From Prochlorococcus sp. AG-409-J03 (GTDB taxonomy: Bacteria; Cyanobacteriota; Cyanobacteriia; PCC-6307; Cyanobiaceae), in the NCBI GenBank assembly GCA_003215695.1, contig QCJZ01000001.1, positions 1 to 64,000 on the forward strand: DNA of 64,000 nt, written 5' to 3'. The position numbers and the translations under genes are program-made. Positions within the stretch are counted from its first letter, which is position 1, and each line of letters opens with the position of its first letter. The notes under the pieces were generated by a model. It searched no databases and had not been told where the DNA came from. It worked only from the letters and a program-made list of their open reading frames with translations. Of this stretch, positions 22,300-31,858 are shown one piece after another.

Positions 22300-24714
22300 T
22301 CAATCAACAATCCACACAACACTACATCCAGGGCCGCCATCATGAGGTTCAGCATCGGCTACTTTTTCAATATATGAAAGTGAATTGAACCATTTCCTCA
22401 AACCTTTTTTCAGTTTTCCAGAACCAATTCCATGAATAACCCATAAAGCTCCGGAACAATGTCTCAATTTTTCTTCAATCACCCCCTCGGCTTCATGCAC
22501 GCGTAACCCTCTTACATCTAAAGTATTTTTTTTAGTACGTACTAAAGATAAATTCTTTCTTACCTGCGAAGTTTTTACTTGCACACTTGGATTGATTTCG
22601 GCCTTTTGACCATCAAGACTTTCTACTTCAGTTAAACTGACTTTGCTTCGAAATACCCCACACAATACTGTTAATCGCATTCCATCATCTGAGAAAGAAA
22701 TTATTTCACCTGCTTTACCTATAGAAGACAATCTAACTTTGTCTCCAATTTTGGGAACCCAGCCAGGCACATGCTGAACCCGCCTATCGCTTCGATATCC
22801 CTTCTCCATTTGCCGAAATCGTTTGCCAGCAATTCTTGCTGTTTCACCACTAGCATTTTGATCGCGCAAACGTTTAATCAAATGTCTAACTTCTTTTTGA
22901 CCTTCTCGAATTGATGACTCTAGTTTGAACCTTCCTTGTTCATTAAATTTCTCCGTTTGTTGACGTTGTTTCTGCCAACTATCAAGTAATTCTTCATGTA
23001 ATAATTCAGTTTTTGCCAATAAAGCCGCGGCATCTTCAGCTGCTGATTGTTGCCGCTCACGTTGTTTTTCTAAGCCTTTAATGACTTGATTGACATTATT
23101 AGCACTTGCGGGATTAATAAACTCTTGAGCACGTTTTATCACTTCCGAATCAAGACCAAGTCTTTTTGAAATCTCAATTGCATTACTCCTACCAGGAATA
23201 CCCCATTGCAAATGAAAGGTTGGTTTTATTGTTTCACTATCAAAAGAAACTGAAGCATTTTCAAATCTTGAATCACTATATTTCATTGCTTTTAATTCTC
23301 CAAAATGAGTAGTAGCAATAGTTAGTCGTGCTCTATCCGCCATTATCTTTAACAGAGCCATAGCCAAAGCTGTACCTTCAGAGGGATCAGTTCCTGCTCC
23401 AACTTCATCTAAAAGAACGAGAGTCGTACCACGAGAAGAAGCTATAGCATCAAGTATTCGACTTATACGAAGAATATGTCCACTAAATGTAGATAAATTT
23501 TGCTGTAATGACTGCTCATCACCAATATCAGCTAAAACATTTTTACACCAGGGTAATCTTGGTGAGCCAGTACATGGTAAAAGTATTCCTGCTTTTGCCA
23601 TTAAAACTGCTAGACCTATACTTTTCAACGCAACTGTTTTGCCGCCAGTATTAGGACCTGTAATTGCAACAACTTTTAAATCAGACGGAACATCAAAACT
23701 AGTTGGAACTACTGTATTTTTTTTCTCATGGAAATCAGTCCATACTAATAAAGGATGACGAAAATCTTTAATCTCAAATAGTGTATTTTCCTTGTCATCA
23801 AGAATTGCTGGCACCCCGTTAAGCCATTTAGAGTAACGTGCTCGTGACAATGCAAACTCAATCTGTAAAAGAATCTCTCCTAAATGAGCTATTACATCGG
23901 CATTAAAACCAACCTCTTTACTCCAATTAGCTAAAAGTCTCCTCTCTTCATCTGAGATTTCAGAATCTATTTTAGCCAAACGATTCCCTATTGATATGAC
24001 AACTTGTGGCTCGACATAGATCGTATTTCCGGAAGCGGAACTATCATGAACCATTCCCTTAATCTGATCGGAAGTCCCAGCTTTAAATGCTAAAACAGGT
24101 CTTCCATACCTCTCTGAAATAATATTATCTTGAAGTAATCCACCATATTTTCGGATCATATCTTGAAGAATATCTTTTCTTTGAAGACGTACCGAATTCC
24201 TATGGCGTCGTAATTCAGAAAGTTTTGGACTAGCACGATCCGCTATTCGCCCACCTTCATCCAGGCCAAATTCAAGTAGTTTTTGCAAATCAGGCAAAGT
24301 TGCAACGTCTTTTAGTAATTCAGAGAGTCGTGGACGTATTAATTGATCAAATATTAGTTTTCGTAATTTTCTAGCAGCTCTTAAAGTATCAGCAACTTTT
24401 AATAAATCCTCACCTATTGCGACACCACCTTTGGAGCATATCAAAAGAATATTTTCCAAATCATGAACACCTTCAAAAGATATTCCTCCATCAAGAGAAA
24501 TATCTAATGATCCAATTTCTAACGTTTGGGACAATAGCTCATGGCTAAGAGATATATCTAATGGCAAATCAAAGCTTTTACATTTATCACGACCTTGTTG
24601 GGTAACCGCGAATGTAGACAAATGATTACAAACAGTTGGCCATTCAAGTAACTCCAAAGACTCTAAAATTATTTGTGTTTTTTCAAAATCATCATGATTT
24701 ATTGTAAATCCCAT
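22300..24714 (-). CDS. mutS2: MutS2 family protein with C-terminal Smr domain
   Basis: 804 aa; GPNTGGKTVALK, LDEVGAGTDPSEGTALA, LDVRGLRVHEAEGVIE..VIHGIGSGKL. Confidence 0.95.
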   Translation of the reverse strand: MGFTINHDDFEKTQIILESLELLEWPTVCNHLSTFAVTQQGRDKCKSFDLPLDISLSHELLSQTLEIGSLDISLDGGISFEGVHDLENILLICSKGGVAIGEDLLKVADTLRAARKLRKLIFDQLIRPRLSELLKDVATLPDLQKLLEFGLDEGGRIADRASPKLSELRRHRNSVRLQRKDILQDMIRKYGGLLQDNIISERYGRPVLAFKAGTSDQIKGMVHDSSASGNTIYVEPQVVISIGNRLAKIDSEISDEERRLLANWSKEVGFNADVIAHLGEILLQIEFALSRARYSKWLNGVPAILDDKENTLFEIKDFRHPLLVWTDFHEKKNTVVPTSFDVPSDLKVVAITGPNTGGKTVALKSIGLAVLMAKAGILLPCTGSPRLPWCKNVLADIGDEQSLQQNLSTFSGHILRISRILDAIASSRGTTLVLLDEVGAGTDPSEGTALAMALLKIMADRARLTIATTHFGELKAMKYSDSRFENASVSFDSETIKPTFHLQWGIPGRSNAIEISKRLGLDSEVIKRAQEFINPASANNVNQVIKGLEKQRERQQSAAEDAAALLAKTELLHEELLDSWQKQRQQTEKFNEQGRFKLESSIREGQKEVRHLIKRLRDQNASGETARIAGKRFRQMEKGYRSDRRVQHVPGWVPKIGDKVRLSSIGKAGEIISFSDDGMRLTVLCGVFRSKVSLTEVESLDGQKAEINPSVQVKTSQVRKNLSLVRTKKNTLDVRGLRVHEAEGVIEEKLRHCSGALWVIHGIGSGKLKKGLRKWFNSLSYIEKVADAEPHDGGPGCSVVWIVD

Positions 24715-24729
24715 TTGTCTACCTGAATT

Positions 24730-25134
24730 CTATTGATTTGTTGGAATTCCTGTTGATGGGTGATAAAGCATTTCCAACCAATTACCTTCTGTATCTTTCA
24801 AGTAAAAAGAAGAAGTTCCATCTCGATGATCATGCAAAGCGCCAACCTGTACACCTTGATTTTTTAGAGAAGAATGAATTCTTTTTATTTCATTCTTATT
24901 AGTGAAGTGAAATGCAAAATGTGGACCAGCCGCTTTATAGCTCGGACCGAGCAAAGCTAGACCATCTTTATTCTCTTCTGTCTCTAAATAACACCAATCA
25001 GGATCATCCCAAACAAGTTTCATTCCCAATCTTATATAAAAACTTTTAGCCCTATCAACATCATCCACTCGTATAGCTACATGGCCGAGGCGATGAACTC
25101 TTTCAATATTTAAATCAGACTGTTTTTCTAGCAT
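24730..25134 (-). CDS. glyoxalase/VOC family protein
   Basis: 134 aa; LGHVAIRVDDVDRAKSFYIRLGMKLVWDDPDW..FYLKDTEGNWLEMLYH. Confidence 0.85.
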   Translation of the reverse strand: MLEKQSDLNIERVHRLGHVAIRVDDVDRAKSFYIRLGMKLVWDDPDWCYLETEENKDGLALLGPSYKAAGPHFAFHFTNKNEIKRIHSSLKNQGVQVGALHDHRDGTSSFYLKDTEGNWLEMLYHPSTGIPTNQ

Positions 25135-25174
25135 GACTTTTAATTGAAATTTTAAATAATATCCCGAATTAACT

Positions 25175-26176
25175 CTATTGTTCTTTTAACCATCCTGCGG
25201 CATCACACGCATGATATGTAAGGATCAGATTTGCCCCAGCTCTTTTAAAACTCAATAAAGTTTCTAGCACAATTGCCTTTTCATCTATCCAGCCTTTTTC
25301 CGCAGCGGCTTTGACCATTGAATACTCTCCACTCACGTTATAAGCAGCAATTGGTAATTCTGATTCTTCTCTTAAACGATAAATAATATCCAAGTAAGCC
25401 AAGCCTGGTTTAACCATTAGGATGTCAGACCCCTCTTGTTCGTCAAGTTGAGCTTCTGTTATGGCTTCTCTAGCATTCGCTGGATCCATCTGATAAGTGT
25501 TTTTATTTTTCGGGATAGGCTTATTTGATAATGATCTAGGAGCAGAATCCAAAGCTTCTCTAAAAGGTCCGTAATAAGCAGATGAATATTTTGCTGTATA
25601 ACTGATTATGCCTACATGCTCAAACCCTTCATCATCTAAGGCTTCTCTTATGGCTCCTACTCTTCCATCCATCATGTCACTTGGACCAATTAAATCTGCT
25701 CCAGATTGTGCTTGAACAATAGCTTGTTTACACAAATAATCAATGGTTTCATCATTTAAAATTATTCCTTGATTACTAACTATTCCATCATGACCATCAC
25801 AAGAATAAGGATCTAAAGCGACATCAGTCATCACACACATATCAGGTATCTCTTCTTTCAACCTTTTAATAGATCTTGGGATTAAACCATTTTCATTAAA
25901 ACACTCAGCTCCATCTTCTGTTTTTTGCTCGTCTGGAACTTTTGGGAAAAGAACGACACATCTAATACCTAGATTCCAAGCACGCTTAACTTCATCAACT
26001 AATCCATCCATTGGCCAACGGAAGGAACCAGGCATCGCTGCTATTTCTTGAATATCTGAGCCTTCATGAACAAAAAGAGGATAAATAAAATCAGAGGCAG
26101 AAACACTATGCTCTCTAACCATATCTCTTAAAGAATTTGTTCTACGAAGACGGCGGGGACGATAAGTAAGATCCAT
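25175..26176 (-). CDS. hemB: delta-aminolevulinic acid dehydratase (porphobilinogen synthase)
   Basis: RPRRLRRTNSLRDMVRE, YTAKYSSAYYGPFREAL; start taken at MDLTYRP. Confidence 0.97.
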   Translation of the reverse strand: MDLTYRPRRLRRTNSLRDMVREHSVSASDFIYPLFVHEGSDIQEIAAMPGSFRWPMDGLVDEVKRAWNLGIRCVVLFPKVPDEQKTEDGAECFNENGLIPRSIKRLKEEIPDMCVMTDVALDPYSCDGHDGIVSNQGIILNDETIDYLCKQAIVQAQSGADLIGPSDMMDGRVGAIREALDDEGFEHVGIISYTAKYSSAYYGPFREALDSAPRSLSNKPIPKNKNTYQMDPANAREAITEAQLDEQEGSDILMVKPGLAYLDIIYRLREESELPIAAYNVSGEYSMVKAAAEKGWIDEKAIVLETLLSFKRAGANLILTYHACDAAGWLKEQ

Positions 26177-26209
26177 ATTAATCAATAGAGATGACTGTTT
26201 AAGAGATAA

Positions 26210-27160
26210 CTACATTTTACTAACATAAGTCCTAGCCTGATCGACCCAACTGAAACGAGGTTCATCTATTCGAACAGATCTAAGCTTTTCAATAAGTCTC
26301 AACTCATCGTCTGACCACTTTTCAGGAAACTTCAATTTTAAAGTAAAGAACAAATCTCCTCTGGCATCTAAGTTATCTAATCCTTGACCTTCCAATTTCA
26401 ACTTTTGGTCAGGCAAGCTTCCAAAGGGTATTGATAAATATATATCTCCTTGTGGAGAGGGAACCGAAATATTTGCTCCAAGAGCTAATTCATCTAAAGA
26501 AATAGGTAAATCTGCATAAACATCTAAACCTTTCACTTTCCAAATAGGATGAGACTTAATAGTGACTTCAATCAATAAATCTCCTCTTTTCCCTTTCCCA
26601 GGCTGTATATTCCCCTTATTTTTAAAAAGTATTTTAGATCCTGTTTTAATTCCTTTTGGGATTTCCACCTCGATACGTTCATCATTAACTAAAAGATTCT
26701 TTTTTGTTCCATTTAAAGCATCTGAAAAACTAATCTTTAAATTAAATTCAGCATCTAGATTTAGTGATTGAGTATTCTTATCTGAAGATATGTTTGAGTA
26801 AATTTCTTGGCCAACCCCACTAAATCTTGCAATTAAATCACTCAAGAAATCATCAAAGTGTAAATATTCCTCAAAGCGATTGTCATTTTTCTTTCTATAA
26901 AAATCTCTAGATTTTCCATCTCTATTTCTGAACCAATAACTTAGATATTCTTCATAAGACTTTTTTTTATCCTCATCAGAGAGGATTTCATAAGCTTCAT
27001 TAATTTCTTTAAATTCCGACTCTGCTCTCTCATTGTATGGATTTAAATCTGGATGAAATTTTCTCGCGAGCTTTCTAAAAGCACTTTTGATGTCTTGATC
27101 GGTGGCATTTCTACTAATACCAAGGATTTTGAAATAATCCTTAAAACCATCAGATGCCAT
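26210..27160 (-). CDS. DnaJ/CbpA-type J-domain chaperone
   Basis: J domain KILGISRNATDQDIKSAFRKLARKFHPDLN plus C-terminal substrate-binding domains; no zinc-finger. Confidence 0.93.
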   Translation of the reverse strand: MASDGFKDYFKILGISRNATDQDIKSAFRKLARKFHPDLNPYNERAESEFKEINEAYEILSDEDKKKSYEEYLSYWFRNRDGKSRDFYRKKNDNRFEEYLHFDDFLSDLIARFSGVGQEIYSNISSDKNTQSLNLDAEFNLKISFSDALNGTKKNLLVNDERIEVEIPKGIKTGSKILFKNKGNIQPGKGKRGDLLIEVTIKSHPIWKVKGLDVYADLPISLDELALGANISVPSPQGDIYLSIPFGSLPDQKLKLEGQGLDNLDARGDLFFTLKLKFPEKWSDDELRLIEKLRSVRIDEPRFSWVDQARTYVSKM

Positions 27161-27284
27161 AGAAATCAAGCTTCTTAAGTACTAAAAATCAATCTTTTCA
27201 ATGATTTTTCTTCAATATAAGTATTTAAAAGTAGAGATTGCAGATCGTAATGGAACCTCAAAGAGATAGGCTTATTCAAGTCAA

Positions 27285-28970
27285 ATGATTAAGGAGAGTC
27301 GATTGACATTAATTAATGGCTTTCACCTAAAAAATATTAGAGGTGATGTATTAGGCGGATTGACCGCAGCGGTGGTAGCCCTGCCACTAGCACTAGCGTT
27401 TGGTAACGCTGCGCTTGGTCCTGGAGGCGCTATATATGGTCTTTACGGAGCAGTAGTCGTTGGATTCCTTGCGGCTTTATTCGGAGGAACTCCCGCTCAA
27501 GTTAGTGGACCAACTGGTCCTATGAGCGTAACGGTAGCTGGAGTAGTTGCAAGTTTGGCAGCAGTTGGGGTCCCTAGAGATTTATCGGCTGGAGAAATTC
27601 TTCCTTTGGTAATGGCCGCAGTAGTTATTGGAGGATTATTTCAGATTTTATTTGGCCTACTTAAGCTTGGAAAATACATCACACTTGTTCCATATTCAGT
27701 TGTTTCAGGGTTTATGTCTGGAATTGGTGTAATCATAATCACGCTTCAAATAGGTCCTTTACTTGGAATATCAACTCGTGGAGGTGTAATAGAGTCCCTT
27801 TCAACTTTAGTTACCAGTTTTGACCCAAATGGTGCGGCAATAGCAGTAGCCGTAATGACCCTTGCAATAGTTTTTCTTACTCCGCGCAAAATCAGTCAAT
27901 GGGTCCCTTCACCACTTTTGGCATTATTAATAGTTACTCCTTTATCAATTCTTCTTTTTGGGGAGAGCTCTATTGATCGAATAGGTGCAATACCTGAAGG
28001 GGGCCTTACTCTTAGTCTGCCAGACCCTAGCTTTGATAATTTCTTCCCCATTATTCTTAAAGCTGGTCTAGTTCTAGCTGTTCTTGGTGCTATTGATTCA
28101 CTTCTGACTTCACTCGTTGCAGATAATATTTCTCAAACAAGACATAATTCTGACCGAGAACTTATAGGACAAGGTATAGGAAATGCGGTTGCTGGCATTT
28201 TCACAGGTCTACCTGGAGCTGGGGCCACGATGAGAACGGTTATAAACGTCAAATCTGGAGGTTCCACACCAATTTCAGGAATGGTTCATTCAGTGGTATT
28301 ACTACTTGTTCTTGTTGGAGCAGGTCCACTGGCTGCACAGATACCTACAGCTCTACTTGCAGGAATTTTAATCAAAGTTGGTTTAGACATTATTGATTGG
28401 GGATTTCTATTGAGAGCTCATCGTCTTTCTCTAAAGACAGCAAGTGTGATGTATGGAGTCCTTCTTATGACAGTTTTCTGGGATTTAATATGGGCTGTAC
28501 TTGTTGGGGTGTTCATAGCAAATATGCTCACAATCGATTCAATTACTGAAACACAATTGGAAGGAATGGAAGCGGATAACCCAATAGATTCAGAAGCAAG
28601 CAATAATGCTGCAATCGCACAACTTCCATCAGATGAAAAAGCACTTTTAGATCGCTGCGCAGGTGAAGTAATGTTATTTAGATTAAAAGGTCCACTTAGT
28701 TTTGGAGCTGCAAAAGGAATAACCGAAAGAATGATGCTAGTAAGAAACTACAAGGTTTTAATCCTTGATATAACTGATGTACCTAGACTTGGTGTTACCG
28801 CAACTCTTGCCATAGAAGATATGGTGCAAGAAGCACTAAATAACTCAAGAAAAGCATATGTTGCTGGTGCCACTGGGAGGGTAAAAGACAGACTTGCTAA
28901 ATTTGGAGTTGATGTAATAGGGACAAGAAAAGAAGCCCTGACGGCCGCAATTGACAGCATAAATGTTTGA
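27285..28970 (+). CDS. SulP family anion transporter with STAS domain (BicA-like)
   Basis: 561 aa; GLTAAVVALPLALAFG, AQVSGPTGPMSV, C-terminal STAS; followed directly by sbtA/sbtB. Confidence 0.9.
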   Translation: MIKESRLTLINGFHLKNIRGDVLGGLTAAVVALPLALAFGNAALGPGGAIYGLYGAVVVGFLAALFGGTPAQVSGPTGPMSVTVAGVVASLAAVGVPRDLSAGEILPLVMAAVVIGGLFQILFGLLKLGKYITLVPYSVVSGFMSGIGVIIITLQIGPLLGISTRGGVIESLSTLVTSFDPNGAAIAVAVMTLAIVFLTPRKISQWVPSPLLALLIVTPLSILLFGESSIDRIGAIPEGGLTLSLPDPSFDNFFPIILKAGLVLAVLGAIDSLLTSLVADNISQTRHNSDRELIGQGIGNAVAGIFTGLPGAGATMRTVINVKSGGSTPISGMVHSVVLLLVLVGAGPLAAQIPTALLAGILIKVGLDIIDWGFLLRAHRLSLKTASVMYGVLLMTVFWDLIWAVLVGVFIANMLTIDSITETQLEGMEADNPIDSEASNNAAIAQLPSDEKALLDRCAGEVMLFRLKGPLSFGAAKGITERMMLVRNYKVLILDITDVPRLGVTATLAIEDMVQEALNNSRKAYVAGATGRVKDRLAKFGVDVIGTRKEALTAAIDSINV

Positions 28971-29013
28971 ACAATAATTTGATTTGAATACTTGAATTAA
29001 CAACTAACAAGAA

Positions 29014-30009
29014 ATGGGACATAACCTTTTCATCCAAAATGCTTTAAGTCCACCAATACTTTTCTTCTTTTTGGGTGCAATTGCATACGCTCTAAAGTCT
29101 GATTTTGAAATCCCAGCTCCTTTACCCAAATTATTTTCTTTATATCTTTTACTTGCTATAGGCTTCAAAGGCGGCATTGAGCTTCAAAAAAGTGGGTTTG
29201 GTTATCCGGTTCTTCCAACTGTGATAGCAGCAATTTTAATGTCGCTATTAATCCCACTTATTTGCTTTTTATTACTGAGATTAAAATTCGATGTTTTTAA
29301 TGCAGCGGCAATATCAGCAGCATATGGATCAATAAGTGCAGTGACATTTATAACAGCTGAAAGCTTTTTAGAAAGTCAAAATATACCCTTTGATGGTTTT
29401 ATGGTTGCAGCTTTAGCATTAATGGAGTCTCCAGCAATAATAATTGGTCTTTTATTAGTCAAATTTGGAGCACCCAAAGATAGGCCGATTAAAAGAAAAA
29501 TGAAATGGGGATCAATTCTTCATGAATCGATGTTAAATGGTTCTGTATATTTACTACTTGGAAGCCTTCTCATAGGTTTTTTAACTTCAGCTATTGATCC
29601 CTCTGACATTAAAAAGATGGAACCATTCACTGGTGAATTGTTCTATGGCGCAGAGTGTTTCTTCCTTCTTGATATGGGAATTGTTGCTGCTCAACGCCTC
29701 GCTCGACTACATAAGACTGGTACTTTTCTCATTATGTTTGCAATATTTATGCCAATAGTTAATGCAGTACTTGGATCAGTAGTGGCTAGATTTCTAAACT
29801 TAGAACCAGGAAATGCTCTTTTATTTGTAGTTCTGTGCGCTAGTGCTTCTTATTTAGCGGTACCCACAGCCATGAGGATGACTGTTCCTGAAGCTCGACC
29901 TGGTTATTACATTTCAACTACTCTTGGATTAACGTTTCCTTTCAATATAATCATAGGAATACCTGTATATATGGGTCTAGTAAACACAATGATTCCATCT
30001 ATTGGGTAA
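29014..30009 (+). CDS. sbtA: sodium-dependent bicarbonate transporter SbtA
   Basis: 331 aa; LLLAIGFKGGIELQKSGF, AAYGSISAVTFITAESFLE. Confidence 0.93.
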   Translation: MGHNLFIQNALSPPILFFFLGAIAYALKSDFEIPAPLPKLFSLYLLLAIGFKGGIELQKSGFGYPVLPTVIAAILMSLLIPLICFLLLRLKFDVFNAAAISAAYGSISAVTFITAESFLESQNIPFDGFMVAALALMESPAIIIGLLLVKFGAPKDRPIKRKMKWGSILHESMLNGSVYLLLGSLLIGFLTSAIDPSDIKKMEPFTGELFYGAECFFLLDMGIVAAQRLARLHKTGTFLIMFAIFMPIVNAVLGSVVARFLNLEPGNALLFVVLCASASYLAVPTAMRMTVPEARPGYYISTTLGLTFPFNIIIGIPVYMGLVNTMIPSIG

Positions 30010-30018
30010 CTCAAAATC

Positions 30019-30300
30019 ATGAAAAGACTTGACTTGATTTTTAGTGAAAGAGAATTAAATGATGTTCTTTCAGTATTAGAAAAAGCTGAAGTTCCTGGCT
30101 ATACGGTTATGAAACATGCCACAGGGAGAGGGCCAGAAAGAATTGTGACTGAAGACATGGAATTCACTGGATTTGGTTCAAATGCACACGTAATACTTTT
30201 TTGTGAGCAAGAGATAATCGACAAGATAAGAGACAATATCAAAACTGTTCTTAGTTACTACGGAGGCGTGGCATATGTTTCTGAAGCAACTCCTCTTTAA
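30019..30300 (+). CDS. sbtB: PII-like SbtB regulator
   Basis: 93 aa PII-like protein directly downstream of sbtA; VMKHATGRGPERIVTEDMEF..YYGGVAYVSEA. Confidence 0.88.
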   Translation: MKRLDLIFSERELNDVLSVLEKAEVPGYTVMKHATGRGPERIVTEDMEFTGFGSNAHVILFCEQEIIDKIRDNIKTVLSYYGGVAYVSEATPL

Positions 30301-30323
30301 ACATTCTTACCAATTAATTTAGA

Positions 30324-31340
30324 TTAAGCATGAACCCAATCGACTCGAATTGATTTCCGACTATTTAAATATCTATCTATTGCCATAGCAGCTATACATC
30401 CATCAGAAGCTGCGACAACTGCTTGCTTGAAAGGGGTATTTCTTATGTCGCCAATCGCCCAAATCCCTTCAACTGTGGTAGACATAAAGTCATCCACCAA
30501 AACTCCACCATCCTCCTTAAAAGCAACCTGATCGCCAAGAAAGTCGGTAATAGGCTTTGATCCACTCATATAAACAAAAACTCCTTCAAGTGCAATATCT
30601 TGATGGGTATCAATTGAACGATTCTTCACTTTAATACCTGTCACCCCAGAATCATTACCTTCAATTTGCATTAACCTCGTTTTACTCCAATGGTTCACAT
30701 TTGGTTTGGATAAAAGGTCTTGCGCATGATGATCATCTGGTTTCGGATCATTGGATGTTATCCAATGAACTTTAGAAGCAAATTTTGTAAGAACATTTGC
30801 TTCTTCAATAGCCTCTTTATTAATCCCTACAACGGCGACTTCTCGGTCTCTATAAAAAGCTCCATCACACGTTGCGCAATAGCTGACTCCCCTACCTAAG
30901 AATTCAGCCTCACCTTTGAATGATGCTGGCCTTCCCATTGCACCACTTGCAACGACCAATGCTTTTGCTTTAAAAGTTCCCTCAGGAGTATATACAGTTT
31001 TCAAGTCACCACTAGCATCAATGCCAAAAACTTGAGCTCTGTGATAATCAGCCCCATATTGAATCGCTTGGTCTCTCATTAGTTTCAACAGGGCCTCCCC
31101 ACTCATTTCACTCGAGACACCTGGGTAATTAGCAATTTGATGTGTTATGGCTAGCGCACCTACATCAGGATTCTTATCAAGAATTACAGTTTTTAAGTCT
31201 GCTCGGGAAGTGTAAAGCGCACAACTGCAACCAGCAGGCCCACCACCAACTATTACAACATCAGTTTCAATGGTTTCCAATGGAAAAGCTCTTAGTAGTT
31301 TTTGCCCTCTTTCAAAAGAGAAAAGGGTGTTTGATATCAC
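30324..31340 (-). CDS. thioredoxin-reductase-like FAD-dependent disulfide oxidoreductase with degenerate NADPH site
   Basis: 338 aa; GGGPAGCSCALYTSRA, YCATCDGAFYRD, C-terminal GIWAIGDIRN; lacks GxGxxA and HRRxxxR. Confidence 0.9.
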   Translation of the reverse strand: MISNTLFSFERGQKLLRAFPLETIETDVVIVGGGPAGCSCALYTSRADLKTVILDKNPDVGALAITHQIANYPGVSSEMSGEALLKLMRDQAIQYGADYHRAQVFGIDASGDLKTVYTPEGTFKAKALVVASGAMGRPASFKGEAEFLGRGVSYCATCDGAFYRDREVAVVGINKEAIEEANVLTKFASKVHWITSNDPKPDDHHAQDLLSKPNVNHWSKTRLMQIEGNDSGVTGIKVKNRSIDTHQDIALEGVFVYMSGSKPITDFLGDQVAFKEDGGVLVDDFMSTTVEGIWAIGDIRNTPFKQAVVAASDGCIAAMAIDRYLNSRKSIRVDWVHA

Positions 31341-31537
31341 TTGGGTTAATAGATTAGACTTTTACCCCAAATCAAATCAAATGTTTGTGTTCTTCAACTC
31401 TAATGAAAATATTCTAGGTTGAGTCATAACAAAACATCTTCTAAATAGATTTAATTGATTAAGAGCAAATCTACATATATCCAGTTCCAATCTGAAGACA
31501 CAAAAAACCCTAGATCTTCTAAAGTAAAAGCTGATTA

Positions 31538-31858
31538 ATGAGATCATTGAGCGACTCAGAAATACTGCTAAAAGCAGCTGTCAATCGAATAGCAGCTCGG
31601 ATAATAGAGAAAGTGATTAATTCTGCTCAAGAATTCACTGAGATTGCTGAAGAATTACCGCAAAAGCTCCAAAATGAATGGTCTAGCTTTAAAGAAGAAG
31701 TTATGGAAGAAGCTGAACGTCTAGCAAAACAGACTAATACTTCAGAAGAACAAAGTTCTAATGAACAATTAAGTAAAGAAGATTTAATTCAAATTCAAAT
31801 CGATCATCTCAGATCGAAGGTTATCGACATAAATAAAGATATTGAGGGGAAAAATTGA
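31538..31858 (+). CDS. conserved hypothetical helical protein, translationally coupled to downstream ABC1 kinase
   Basis: 106 aa; stop overlaps TTG start of next gene. Confidence 0.65.
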   Translation: MRSLSDSEILLKAAVNRIAARIIEKVINSAQEFTEIAEELPQKLQNEWSSFKEEVMEEAERLAKQTNTSEEQSSNEQLSKEDLIQIQIDHLRSKVIDINKDIEGKN

